Assembly: GCA_026260175.1 (NCBI GenBank)
Contig: JAKCWW010002183.1
Location: forward strand, 2,139 to 27,657
Direction: 5' to 3'
Length of the DNA: 25,519 bases
Origin: Reticulitermes lucifugus
Lineage: Eukaryota; Arthropoda; Insecta; Blattodea; Rhinotermitidae
The notes under the pieces are model-generated. The model made no database searches and was not told the DNA's origin. It saw nothing but the letters and a program-made list of their open reading frames with translations. Position numbers and translations under genes: made by a program. Shown here one piece after another: positions 10,761-19,925 of the stretch (positions are counted from its first letter, which is position 1; each line of letters starts with the position of its first letter).

Positions 10761-11661
10761 TTCTACTGTCTTGGCGGATGTACATTAAAGTCCGTTTAAA
10801 TAACAAAGAAAGAACACTACACCCTTTTCCGGTAGTGGAGGCTGTCTGTTGACTGACTTTTAACCAACCGGTCAAGGCATTATTTTACAATTGTAATAAC
10901 TGTACACCCTCCGTCAGTATGGTAATACACTAACAGAACGAGATTCATTATTCAGTAGATACTAGCATGAAGATTCTTAAACAGTCTACTCTAATCGGCT
11001 GATTGTTGGTTTTGTATAGCTATGCTGTTTCAGATGCCCACGTTATGTAGTTTAGAGTGGTAGGATGATTTGTGAATAATGAATTAAAAGAAATGTGGAA
11101 GGAAGGGTTCATGTCCTCTTTTTAAGATGTTGTTCCACCACGTGATTGGACGGACTGAAGAAGACCAAGAAAATTTTCGGTCAGGATATAGTGCCTCCTC
11201 GCCTAAATTTCAGATCAAATCAAATTTATTTGTTTAGTCTCAAGGACATTAGTTTGGATGCGACTGCTAACACCGAGTTTTTACCAGTACAAATCCACTA
11301 CGTTTTTGTATCAATGTCTATGGTTTATCTTATACTGTGTGTTCTGTATATAAAACCTCCTATTCTAATTTAAATTATTGAATACAATAAAGTATTTTTG
11401 TTTGCAGTGCTTCCTCTCCCTTGTGCTCTAAACTTTTCACAGTTTTTTCATTTGGTTTTCCTATTTACATTTCGTTTTTGTATAAAAATTTGTCTAAATT
11501 TTTCCTTTCTGTGATGTTGATACAGCTAGTTGTTGTCTTGAACGCTACGTTTTTACGTGTGTATCCATTTATGGTTCAAAAATTTCCCCTTCATCTTTGT
11601 GTCTCCTTACATTTCAATATTATATGTATCCCATTCCCTCCTCCTTTTTCTACACTCCCAG

Positions 11662-11732
11662 CCTAGCCTATATTTGAACCGGAGACTCCCGAACACAAGA
11701 CATCAGTACCTACTGCGACACCGAGGTGGTCG
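11662..11732 (-). mobile_element. tRNA-like SINE head
   Basis: On the reverse strand, cggtgtcgcagtaggtactg (A-box region) and ccggttcaaat (B box, complement of 11672-11682) lie at tRNA-like spacing. The block resembles the common insect SINE head '...ggcgcagtcggta...gggttcgaatc'. It is degenerate, and the body is not identified. Confidence 0.5.
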
Positions 11733-12805
11733 ATCTGTTCGAAGAGAATTTGGCCCAATTCTGTTGGAGTTTAGAACGTACCGCCCATCTCAATACCCTT
11801 CATGCCACCCCAGTATTTTTGTATCTTTGTGCGACCCACATGACGAGGATCCACTACCAGCATAGCACTGATGTGGGCACGGGGTGACGGCCTAACTGGG
11901 TCCGATATTTGCATTCAAATTAGCGTGTCCCGGGCATCATCTAAACTAATGTATGGAGCTCATACTTCAAAGTGGATAGTGATCAGTGCAGCGTGCAAAA
12001 CGAATGCCCGATAGATAAGGACAACACCCAACCCTTCCCTAGTGAGTTTTACCCTTCCCTATATGCAGGGCTTGTACCATCCCTCCCCCCAAACACACGT
12101 CTACTTCAACTTTAAATAAAAATACAATATTAAAATTATAGATTATTACGCTGGAATGGTTATAATGGCCTCGCTTGTTGTGGAGAAGCTATGGTGGATA
12201 TTGTTCCTAATGTTGCTTATGATTTGTGATAGTATTATTTTACATAAACCAACACATTATAAAGGAGAATTATTATACTTGTGGAACCTCGACTAGCTCC
12301 AGAATTCATTGCTGTGTAGTGTTTACACTCCATCTTACTCGTGTATAGGGTATGTTGGTAAAAATTAAATGAAATTGCGTTACCTTGTTATATGGATCGT
12401 AAAGCTGTGTGTCTGACGGCAAAAGTGGAATATATAAACCATGCATTCTTTGCTATTTTGTGTACGTCAATGGCCGTAAACCTGTTGTTAAAAACTAATA
12501 GTCGTAAATGTATCAGAATCAGTTAATATTATTTTCTTGTTTCGTTAAATAACATATGTATCACATCGAAAACTGTTTAAAAAAATACGTAACGTATCAC
12601 AGAAATATTTATATTTTATCCTGTACAGCCTGATAATTTTTGTGACGACGATTCGTGTTTAGAAAATCCGTTAAGTTAAATTTACGCCTTATGTAATGTA
12701 TGAGTTGAACTGAGTCCCCATATTGTTGTTATCTTCAGACAAATGTCGATGCGGCATTTTTAATTAGGCCACAAGCGCTTCCTTCCACGTTCGTTCTCTG
12801 TAACA

Positions 12806-12969
12806 CAGAGGTGCACTAACCTTCTAGATATCTAGGAGCCCCCTTAAAATTCCAGGCGCCAGAATATGACATGAAACAAGTTTAATATTGAGGGCCCACA
12901 AACATTAGGCGCTACCGTACAAAATGTAGTCGCCCGGGCGACCTTACGCCCGGGATTTATGCACCCCTG
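12806..12969. mobile_element. hAT-like (Buster-type) MITE, 164 bp
   Basis: The left end cagaggtgcactaa and the reverse complement of the right end, caggggtgcataaa, form a terminal inverted repeat of the CAGRGGTGC type seen in hAT elements. The flanking 8-mers ctgtaaca (12798-12805) and ctctagca (12970-12977) match at 6 of 8 positions with a central TA, like hAT-Buster target duplications. There is no coding capacity. The interior has a CG-rich palindrome cgcccgggcg near 12931. Confidence 0.62.
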
Positions 12970-13172
12970 CTCTAGCACATTATTCACTATGATCCAGTCA
13001 CAAGGGCTGTATTTAGTCTGAGTCACTGGTAATATCATTAAGGAGAATGACACACACAAAATGTCTACGATGGGCCGTTTTAAATAAATAATATTTCATG
13101 AAAGTTATGAGTTATATTTGACCTATACCCACCAAAATTTTTTCGATTAATGTTATTTTAGACTTCCAACAA

Positions 13173-13470
13173 TAACTCCTAACGGCATACGGCAGTCCTT
13201 CTTGAGAAGTATTACATTCTCAGGTAGTTAAAAAATCTTCGTATTTTGTTGAGCCCGAAGTTCCATTGCCTTGTTCACAACAACACGCCACTGATCCCTG
13301 TTCTCGACTAGTGAATCCAGTCGATACGAGCACGACACTGACCTCTGTCCTCGACTGTATGAGTCCAGCCAACCCTTCCAACCTATTTATTTAAGATACG
13401 TTTTAATGGTATAGTCCCATCCACCCCTAGGCCGTCCATGCCGTCTCTTGTGTTAAGGTCTCGTCCCACC
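13173..13470 (-). repeat. Degenerate coding repeat (ENRDQWR type)
   Basis: The reverse strand reads LVENRDQWRVVVNKAMELRA then QQNTKIF and a stop, with a related upstream block (GLDSYSRGQRSVSCSYR-like). This peptide type recurs as junk translations across insect genomes and is taken here as a decayed retroelement C-terminal tail. A second, diverged copy of the LDS...R...V unit makes a local duplication of about 50 bases. Confidence 0.6.
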
Positions 13471-13591
13471 AAAACCCTCTATGAATTTTATCTTCTTTCA
13501 CGCGCGTGCAACATGGCTTGCCCATCTCATTCTACCACCCATACTAAATGTTAATTTCCTTAGGCAGACGGACAGACGTTCGAAGTAAGAC

Positions 13592-13830
13592 ATGGCGTTC
13601 AGATTACAGTCCAACATTCAAGTGTTTAGGGATGTTACACCGTGTCGACTGGTAGTACTTACCGACGTTTCCAGCAATCCAAGAAGAATTTTCTTGGATT
13701 GCTTGACCCTAAAGATGAAAACAGTACACTCCTTCGACACGTCTGTATCTATTTACCAGTTGACTCGGCGTGATATTTCAGAAGACCAGAATCTTCATTA
13801 GTATCTCTGTGAGAACCTCAAATATCGACA
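13592..13830 (+). repeat. Degenerate coding repeat (RDVTPC...RRDISEDQNLH)
   Basis: The forward frame reads QVFRDVTPCRLVVLTDVS, then LTLKMKTVHSFDTSVSIYQL and TRRDISEDQNLH; after a stop, CENLK-like sequence follows. This is a repeat-derived peptide that I recall as widespread in insect genomes ('VFWDVTPCSLV...RRNIPEDLxLH'). Its origin is not settled for me; a transposon is likely. It ends roughly 60 bp before the Rox8 exon at 13892. A partial antisense relative lies at 21089-21180. Confidence 0.68.
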
Positions 13831-13891
13831 TTATGGTTGTTATACTTGCTGCCACTGTGCCTCTCTGTGACAGCCCTTAACAGGAGCTCAG

Positions 13892-14049
13892 TACCCGTAC
13901 GCTTACGGGCAGCAGATGGGGTACTGGTACCCTCAGAGCTACCCTACCACTGCAGCAACAGCGGCAGCAGCGCAGATGCAGGGGCAGTTTCTGCAGGGGA
14001 TGCAGGGGTACACGTACGGACAGTTCGGCTATCAGCAGGGCTACATGGG
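13892..14049 (+). CDS. Rox8: Rox8 exon: Y/Q/G-rich prion-like C-terminal domain, first part
   Basis: It encodes 52 residues plus two bases of a Gly codon, running YPYAYGQQMGYWYPQSYP, an Ala/Thr run, then QMQGQFLQGMQGYTYGQFGY and QQGYM. There are 10 Tyr and 11 Gln. This is the start of the low-complexity C-terminal domain of insect TIA-1/Rox8, which drives condensation into stress granules. The chosen acceptor is the AG at 13890-13891, which joins in phase 0 to the upstream exon. Two nearby AGs (ending 13883 and 13886) would break the frame unless an unseen small exon changes the phase. The donor GTGAGT starts at 14050 and leaves phase 2. The exon is much GC-richer than its surroundings. A decayed repeat ends roughly 60-70 bp before it. 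Confidence 0.9.
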
Positions 14050-14330
14050 GTGAGTATCGTCTGCACTCTGTGCTCTAACGGTAACACAACCCGTAAGTAG
14101 TGTACAAACGTGTCAACCTTTGTTGCGTCATATCTGACAAGCACACAGGTTACCGTATGCCTAACGTTTCTTCAGCGTCCTGTTTACCGACAGTACCGGT
14201 TGTTATACGGCGTCGATGGTGGGTGAATGAACATGAGTATGGAGCACTGGTGGAGCGATACTGACAGGGGAATATTGAAGTACCCATAGAAAAATATGTC
14301 CCATTTTGGAATAATAAATTATGTTTCCTT

Positions 14331-14470
14331 GTACCACTCACCTCCATCTAGTACCGACGTTAACAATGAGTGGAGCTATACCTCCAATTCCACTATATGC
14401 CTTCATGGCGTGTGTAGGGACGATTTGACCTTTCCCTGGGTACCGGGATTCTTTACCGCGCGTAAAGCTT
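14331..14470 (+). mobile_element. SINE body, copy 1
   Basis: The block accactcacctccatctagt...aatgagtggagctatacctc...atgccttcatggcg recurs at 14545-14672, 17870-17995 and, more diverged, 18188-18370. Sharing of this body between copies with different flanks points to a SINE family or families. No head is preserved here. Confidence 0.72.
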
Positions 14471-14690
14471 CTGTGGCTTGGTGTTGACCACCCTGGGGTC
14501 CACCCACTCTCCTCCACAATGGGTACCGAGGCCCTTTCCCGGAATTAAAGCGGCCGGGGAGTGGCGTTACCACACAACCCCAGCTGGCGCCGTTTTTACA
14601 AATGAGTAGAGCTATACCTCTGCTCCTCCTCTATGCCTTCATGGCTTATTATAGGGTGACTTTACCTTTTTATCAAGAGCGTAACGTTAC
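14471..14690 (+). mobile_element. SINE body, copy 2
   Basis: It includes gggtaccgaggccctttccc and ttaaagcggccggggagtgg, then aatgagtagagctatacctc and atgccttcatggc. It follows copy 1 directly in the same orientation, as a tandem insertion or partial duplication. Confidence 0.68.
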
Positions 14691-15050
14691 GGACCATAAT
14701 TAAACATGCCAGATAATGTATACTGTGCGCACCTAGCGCCATTTGTTTTGTAAACATATTTTGTGTTTTCCCAGTATTCAATCACAATATATCAAATGCA
14801 ATTTTATATTGAGTGTATTGAATAAACAAATAATAATTGCTGATGAATTTGTAAGAAGCCATAAAAATATCAAAACTAATTTCTCAGGAACGGGGGATGA
14901 GTGGGGATCTGGCAGTATCTGATGGGGAGGGGAAGCGAGAAGAATCACAGCGAGTCTGTTTGGAAGTGATTTCATTGCGTCAGTCTCCCACCCACACACC
15001 CTTAGTACTTATCTTGATGAACTACTTTTGTTCATGGGCCACATCAGCAG

Positions 15051-15198
15051 GATGGGGATGCAGCTTCCGGCGGCATGGCAGGGGATGCCCGGCCAGCCTC
15101 AGATTCCGGCCGCCGCCCAACAGATGGCAGCAGCGGCGCAAGGGGCAGCTATGCAGCAACCCGGAGGAATGATGGCCTATCCAATGCAACAATTTCAG
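15051..15198 (+). CDS. Rox8: Rox8 exon: Q/M/A/P-rich C-terminal domain, second part
   Basis: The first base completes the split Gly codon, then 49 residues follow: MGMQLPAAWQGMPGQPQIP, an A/Q/M-rich stretch, and GGMMAYPMQQFQ. This is the characteristic end of insect Rox8/TIA-1 proteins, part of the prion-like domain that supports stress-granule assembly. The acceptor is a tandem NAGNAG (cagcag ending 15050). Use of the first AG would insert one Arg (YMG-R-MGMQ). The exon ends in phase 0 at CAG before a weak donor, gtattg, at 15199. Reading on without splicing adds 16 residues (VLLLFTVSGFYSPSNQ) to a TAG at 15247-15249, a possible alternative C-terminus. Confidence 0.9.
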
Positions 15199-15822
15199 GT
15201 ATTGTTGTTATTTACTGTGTCCGGATTTTATTCTCCTTCTAATCAGTAGAATTTGTTGACTGATGTTTATTTTAATAACAGTTCTGGGCTGATTATCTAA
15301 CTTAGCAGATTGTTTATTAATTGTTTTTGCTTTATTTATTATTGGGTGCATTTTATCTTAACAGGAAAGAATTTTAGGATTCAGCATGTCGTGTGACTCA
15401 CTTGTCCTTGAGCGAGAGACCTATTCTTTCAGGCAGGCTGTGTTGCTATTAGTGGCTAGACGACAGTATCTGCTGATGTATTCACTTTTTTGTCAGTGTG
15501 GTGTGAAAGGACACGTCAGGAATGTAGTTATTAAAGTCCTTATATTGCACTAAAACCTATAATTGAAAACAAAATTACAGGAGCAGTATATGTTATTTAT
15601 TTTTGGTTAAGGAATACTGAATAGATTATTACAATAGAATTTTCGAATAACTGAAAATCAGTTAAAGACTGGAAAAGAAATCGTACAGACTACTTATATG
15701 CATGCATGAAGTCGCGTCGACGGATTTAGATCCCACGTTATGATTCTGTAATCATATAAATTACATTCTTCGAAATCTGCGTTGTTCCGTGTTGTCGTAT
15801 AATTATCATGGGCTGGTTTTCG

Positions 15823-16042
15823 TCTGTCTGTATTCGATTAAAACAAAGCAGTAACTTCCGTAATCGCCTGTCTCTATTCGATTAAAACAAAGCAGTAACT
15901 TCCGTAATCGTCTGCCTATATTCGATTAAAACAAAGCAGTAACTTCCGTAATCGTCTGCCTCTATTCGATTAAAACAAAGCAGTAACTTCCGTAATAGTG
16001 TATCTCCATTCAATTAAAACAAAGCAATAACTTCCATAATCT
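15823..16042. repeat. Minisatellite, 5 copies of a 44-bp unit
   Basis: The marker tattcgatta recurs at 15831, 15875, 15919 and 15963, and as cattcaatta at 16007, exactly 44 bases apart. The units share attaaaacaaagcagtaact and ttccgtaatcg. The last copy is the most diverged. It lies in the last Rox8 intron. Confidence 0.96.
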
Positions 16043-16924
16043 TTGTCCCCTCTTTAAACATTCATAATCTTAATGTTTATATTTGAGTATTTTTCCATAA
16101 AGCTGACCACACTCTACACCTTACTTCTTGAAGAAATACTTTATTAAAATACAAACTTTCTGTAAAATAAGGAAAACACATATTTCAACAAATTATATAC
16201 TTATTTTCAGAGCTATTAAAATATATATGACGCATCATGAACTATTAATGACCCAAATATGCTAATTTTAATATGAATGTACCCAAATCGAGGATAACGT
16301 ATGGTATCAGCGGGTTTTATAAAAGGGGATAAAATTCCTGTAGTTCGCAGTTTCTGAGGAAAAAAGTATGGTACATCTCACTCAAATATGAATGGCTCCT
16401 AGAACATTTATAGTGTTTTGCTGGTCTTGCCTTATGCTATGTATCCCACGCTATAAATATTAAATTGTAGGGCGTAGTCGGTAAATCAGTAGTTGACTTG
16501 TTTGTGCAGCTACGTCATACAGGTGTTACAGCTGATTTTTAAACGTATTAGCTTTTCATTTAGTGTGCGTTCTTTTTGGTCACGCGTGCAATTGCTGCAG
16601 TTTGTTCTAGTATGCATCGTACATGCAACCAGTGCGACCAGACGGCTAGTTTCAGTGAATTAAGTCTCCCCTTTTATCACAATGCGAGTAACTCCAGCAG
16701 GGCCGACATAAGCGAAAATTTCTCCCCCCCCCCTTCGTCCTCGCCCATCGGGCGACAAGAAATTTCGTCATCCCTCTGGTAAAACAGCTCAGGTTTCTCA
16801 AAATTTTACCACAATTGGTAAAATGATTTTTCCGTATATTTTTACAAAACTCTCTTTGTTGTGACTAAACATTTTTATTTACGTATTTACGCACAGCATG
16901 GTTGGATGACTGTCAGGTTATCAT

Positions 16925-17165
16925 CATCTTTATCATCATGTAGTCTGTCTTATGACAGGTCCATAGCCTCTTCCAAAGGGAGTTCTCCAGAGAGTGCGAT
17001 CTAATGCTTCCTATCACAATTTCCAGTATCTCCTCCTTTTCTTAAGATTATCCAGTAGCTGCTTACTTCTTCTTCCTCGTCTTCCTCTTTCTTCTATTGT
17101 TTCTTCAATAACAAGTTTTAGTTCCTACTCAAGATGTGACGATTCCACTTAGCCTTCCTTTGTTT
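16925..17165 (-). pseudogene. LINE C-terminal coding fragment
   Basis: The reverse strand reads GRRGRRSKQLLDNLKKRRRY then WKL, two stops, and EALDRTLWRTPFGRGYGPV then IRQTT and stops. This is the recognisable C-terminal tail found after the reverse transcriptase of a common insect non-LTR retrotransposon family. It ends in a simple repeat (atgatgataaagatgatgat). Stops show it is dead. The pyrimidine-rich look of 17035-17110 on the plus strand is this coding repeat. Confidence 0.8.
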
Positions 17166-17299
17166 TATTTTATGCAGGGTGTTTCTTTCCCATATGAAAA
17201 ATGAGAAGGAGAAAATCAATTTTAATTTAAGAAAAAAAAGCGTGAATATTCCTGAACTTCCCAGAACGTCATCGTATATTCCGGGACTCAAATTGCAGT

Positions 17300-17350
17300 A
17301 CTTAGCTTCGTGGGTGAGTGGTTAGACTTTTGCTTTCTGGTGACGGACAT
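17300..17350 (+). mobile_element. tRNA-like A-box fragment (possible SINE)
   Basis: cgtgggtgagtggttagact looks like a tRNA A-box region as in insect SINE heads. No B box is seen at the expected distance, so this is a weak call. Confidence 0.3.
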
Positions 17351-17691
17351 TTATGAATATAGTGACAAAGGGGAAATAACAATAAGAGAGCGATATCGGT
17401 ATGATAAAGAGCTGCGGTAAGAAATGAAAGCAATCACTGAAACACCGAAAAATAGAGAACCCTCATATACATTGCAGTCAAACAAATGAACAGCGGAACA
17501 AGCGGGCAGACATTATCCCAAGCACATCTGCGATTTCAGCTGTGTGAATGAACATTGTGTTTTATGGCTAGACAGCTGACTGAACTGAACGTGCAAGTAC
17601 ACAACTGTATGAGGGTTTAGTTGCACACTGTGCTTGTTTCACACAGCGGTACAGTCTGATGCCCTTATTTTAATTTGTTACATATTACAAG

Positions 17692-17995
17692 TGGAGTCGG
17701 GATAGCGTAGTCACTATGGTGACTAGGATTTGGACTGGGCGATCCGGTGTTAGAATCCCGGCAGGAGTGAGAGGTCTTCCTGTTCTCAAAAACATCCAGA
17801 CCGACTCTATTGCCCACCCAGCCTCCTATTCAATTGTAAATTGTTATTTCCCCGGGGACAAAACGGCTGGGGCATGAAGTTGACAACTCACCTTCATCTA
17901 AGGCCGAGGGTAAAAATGAGTGGAGCTATGCTTCTACTCTCACTGCATGCCTTCATGGCGTCGGCAGTGTCAACTTTACCTTTAGACGTTAGAAG
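17692..17995 (+). mobile_element. SINE with tRNA-like head and shared body
   Basis: The head (gtcgggatagcgtagtcact, then B-box-like ccggtgttagaatcccgg at about 17744-17761) is followed by the shared body (actcaccttcatctaaggcc, aatgagtggagctatgcttc, atgccttcatggcg). It is the most complete copy of this family in the window. The open frame over 17841-18140 is an artefact of the SINE. Confidence 0.78.
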
Positions 17996-18187
17996 CAGGG
18001 GAACGCGAAACTTCCAGCATGGAAACTTGGCACACAAACATACTTATTATATAAGCATATGTCTATCCATTTCCTTTCCTACTTCCTATCCAGTATCCTT
18101 CTTAAGAGACCATATTGCACAAACACTGACATTTACATGATTAATCCTTGACGGGTCTGCGCTGGATGACAGATGAATTGGTTTTTG

Positions 18188-18372
18188 ATTTCCGGTAGGG
18201 ACAACAGGTTGACTGGAGGAGCTCACCCAGTCTTCTGTCCAATTGGTAGGCTACAGGGGGTCCTTTCTCGGGAGGCAAAGCGGCCTTGGAATGAGGCTGG
18301 CCAGTCACTTCCACTAACACCGAGCTTAAAAATGCATGGACCTATACTTCATTACGTGCTGCTTACATAAGC
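18188..18372 (+). mobile_element. Diverged SINE copy (variant body)
   Basis: It carries gtcttctgtccaattgg, gggggtcctttctcggg and aaagcggccttggaatg, then cttccactaacaccgagc and aaaaatgcatggacctatac. It aligns with the 14471-14690 variant in the same order. The tRNA head is not visible. Confidence 0.6.
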
Positions 18373-18446
18373 ATCAAAACATTTTTATCGCTCCCCTTTC
18401 CAAAGTCTACTACTAGATGTCGTATAGTAAACAGACATTCTTATAG

Positions 18447-18778
18447 TATATTTCACTCTTGTTCAGTAATTACAGTCACAACCAATATACATATTTTCGA
18501 CACATTAGGCTACCGGTTTCAGCTTTGTAGAACTATCATCAGGCCTATACAATAACTATGAAAATCAAACTCTATACATTTTGTAAAAGGAATTCCCTTA
18601 TTTTGTACATATAATTGTACAAAATAAGGGGATTCCTTTTATAATATGTCTAGAGTTTGATTTTCATAGTTATTGTGTAGGTCTGATGATAGCTCTATAA
18701 AGTTGAAATCGGTAGCCTAATGTGTCGAAAATATGTGTATTGGTTGTGACTGTAATTACTGAACAAGAGTGAAATATA
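18447..18778. mobile_element. 332-bp foldback hairpin (two 162-bp arms, 8-base loop)
   Basis: Arms 18447-18608 and 18617-18778 are nearly perfect reverse complements and exactly symmetric about 18612.5, with ends tatatttcactcttg and caagagtgaaatata. The loop is atataatt. Each arm carries ccggtttcagctttgtagaa-like sequence followed by atcatcagg. There is no coding capacity. It is a foldback or long-TIR MITE in the last Rox8 intron. Confidence 0.92.
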
Positions 18779-19799
18779 TTGCATATGTATATACCAACGG
18801 GGATGTCAAATGTTAAGACATTCTTGTATAGAAGCTAAGAGGTTAAAGTATCCTGTTATGTTTCTTTATAAAGTCTACTAAAGCTTCGTGTAGAGGATTT
18901 GTCTAAAATATTTGTTGTTAGAAGCATTAAATATGTTTTTGTACAATATATAAACGAATATATCATTTTAGTACGTTTACATTTTATTTTAAAAATAATC
19001 CTGGTTGGTAATGGATACTGTGAGTAGTTATTAATAAATTCAATATAATATAGAATTATTTTCGTCTGAAATTTCCAAATTTCTGTACGCTTATGTCTGA
19101 TTTGAGCATATCGATAATTGTGAGACCGTGAATTCTGTGCACTGTTCGGGTTCACTGCATATGGGATTATGTCACGGATAACCGGTTTTCCAACACACGT
19201 TCGTAAATAGATTCATGTAGCTGCAATATGTGACCTTGTGCCCTTGCAAACGGCAAGGGGTGTAGGCCGGTAACAGAGTCTGTGACCTGCGCGATGAATA
19301 AGAGTACTGAACAAATAAAATCTGGCAAAAGGATCGTAGCCAGTGTATTTGTGTACATTGTGTGTGTTGACACTAGATGCTGTGAAAATGTCAATAGTAA
19401 ACAGAAAGAAAAATTTAAAAAAATAATTCTAAAATTTGAAACACACCTACGGATTGTGCATATAGGGCAACTCCTCTTGTATCCCTTCCAGCTACTGCTT
19501 TGACGCAGCTTATCGTAGTAGCAGAGGCAGTATGCAGTCTGTCATAAATTACTTCCCTTCAAAAAGGAAAGGAGTATAGCGTGATTAATCTTTAAGTTAT
19601 GCATTAGGAAAGGACTAAATAATGTAAAACATTCAACAGTATAATATGTTGCATAAATAATACTGTTTTCTGGGATGTGATGCCATTTATTCTGTTAGAA
19701 AGTTACTAACTTTTCAGCGAAACTTACTGTCTCCACCTTCAGGTTATTTTGCTAACAGACCACAACGGAATCATTCTAAAATATAATATTTTTCATAGT

Positions 19800-19925
19800 C
19801 ACCGCCATGAGAAACAAAGTACTCGGAAGAAAACCTTTCCAGTGCCACTTTTTCCACCACAGATCCCACATTTACTGGCCCAGTACACAACCCAGACCTT
19901 CACGACGAGAGGCGGAAATGTTACA
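19800..19925 (-). mobile_element. Diverged copy of the 4345-4550 SINE
   Basis: On the plus strand it shares aagtactcgg.a.aaaacct, ccagtgccacttt, ccacagatcccacat and the acaacccagacctt block, in the same order as 4410-4500. The B box is decayed (acaacccag in place of tcgaacccg). The orientation equals that of the first copy. Confidence 0.65.

Larger units (their letters stand above)
5655..13891 (+). other. Rox8: Rox8 intron, about 8.2 kb, transposon-rich
   Basis: This interval lies between the RRM3 exon and the first Q-rich exon; both borders have splice consensus and phases agree (0/0). It holds a deleted mariner element, tRNA-headed SINE fragments, a GC-rich unknown repeat, a pyrimidine-rich tract, a composite foldback, a hAT-like MITE and two degenerate coding repeats, each listed separately. 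Nothing recognisable was seen in 5830-6200, 6230-6860, 7890-8640, 9060-9960, 10860-11640 or 11750-12800. A very short alternative exon could be hidden here and would be invisible by reading alone. Confidence 0.75.
14050..15050 (+). other. Rox8: Rox8 intron, about 1.0 kb
   Basis: This intron starts GTGAGT and ends CAGCAG, joining phase 2 to phase 2 to restore a Gly codon. It contains two tandem copies of a SINE body (listed separately). The remainder, 14690-15030, is AT-rich and without recognised content apart from the acceptor region. Confidence 0.85.

Noticed and set aside
13837..14144. Open frames of 87 (plus) and 66 (minus) codons
   Set aside because: They are alternative-frame shadows of the GC-rich Rox8 exon at 13892-14049.
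14897..15172. 91-codon plus-strand frame
   Set aside because: It reads the Rox8 exon in the wrong frame; the correct frame gives the family-specific MGMQLPAAWQ sequence.
15428..15460. Alternative terminal Rox8 exon after ctttcag at 15432
   Set aside because: It gives AGCVAISG-stop, which matches no Rox8 end I know; the 21763 site has a better tract and an expected Ala-Gln end. Kept only as a possible minor isoform.
17035..17110. Pyrimidine-rich tract as a strong splice acceptor region
   Set aside because: The T/C bias is the complement of the LINE coding sequence GRRGRRSKQ; no exon follows.
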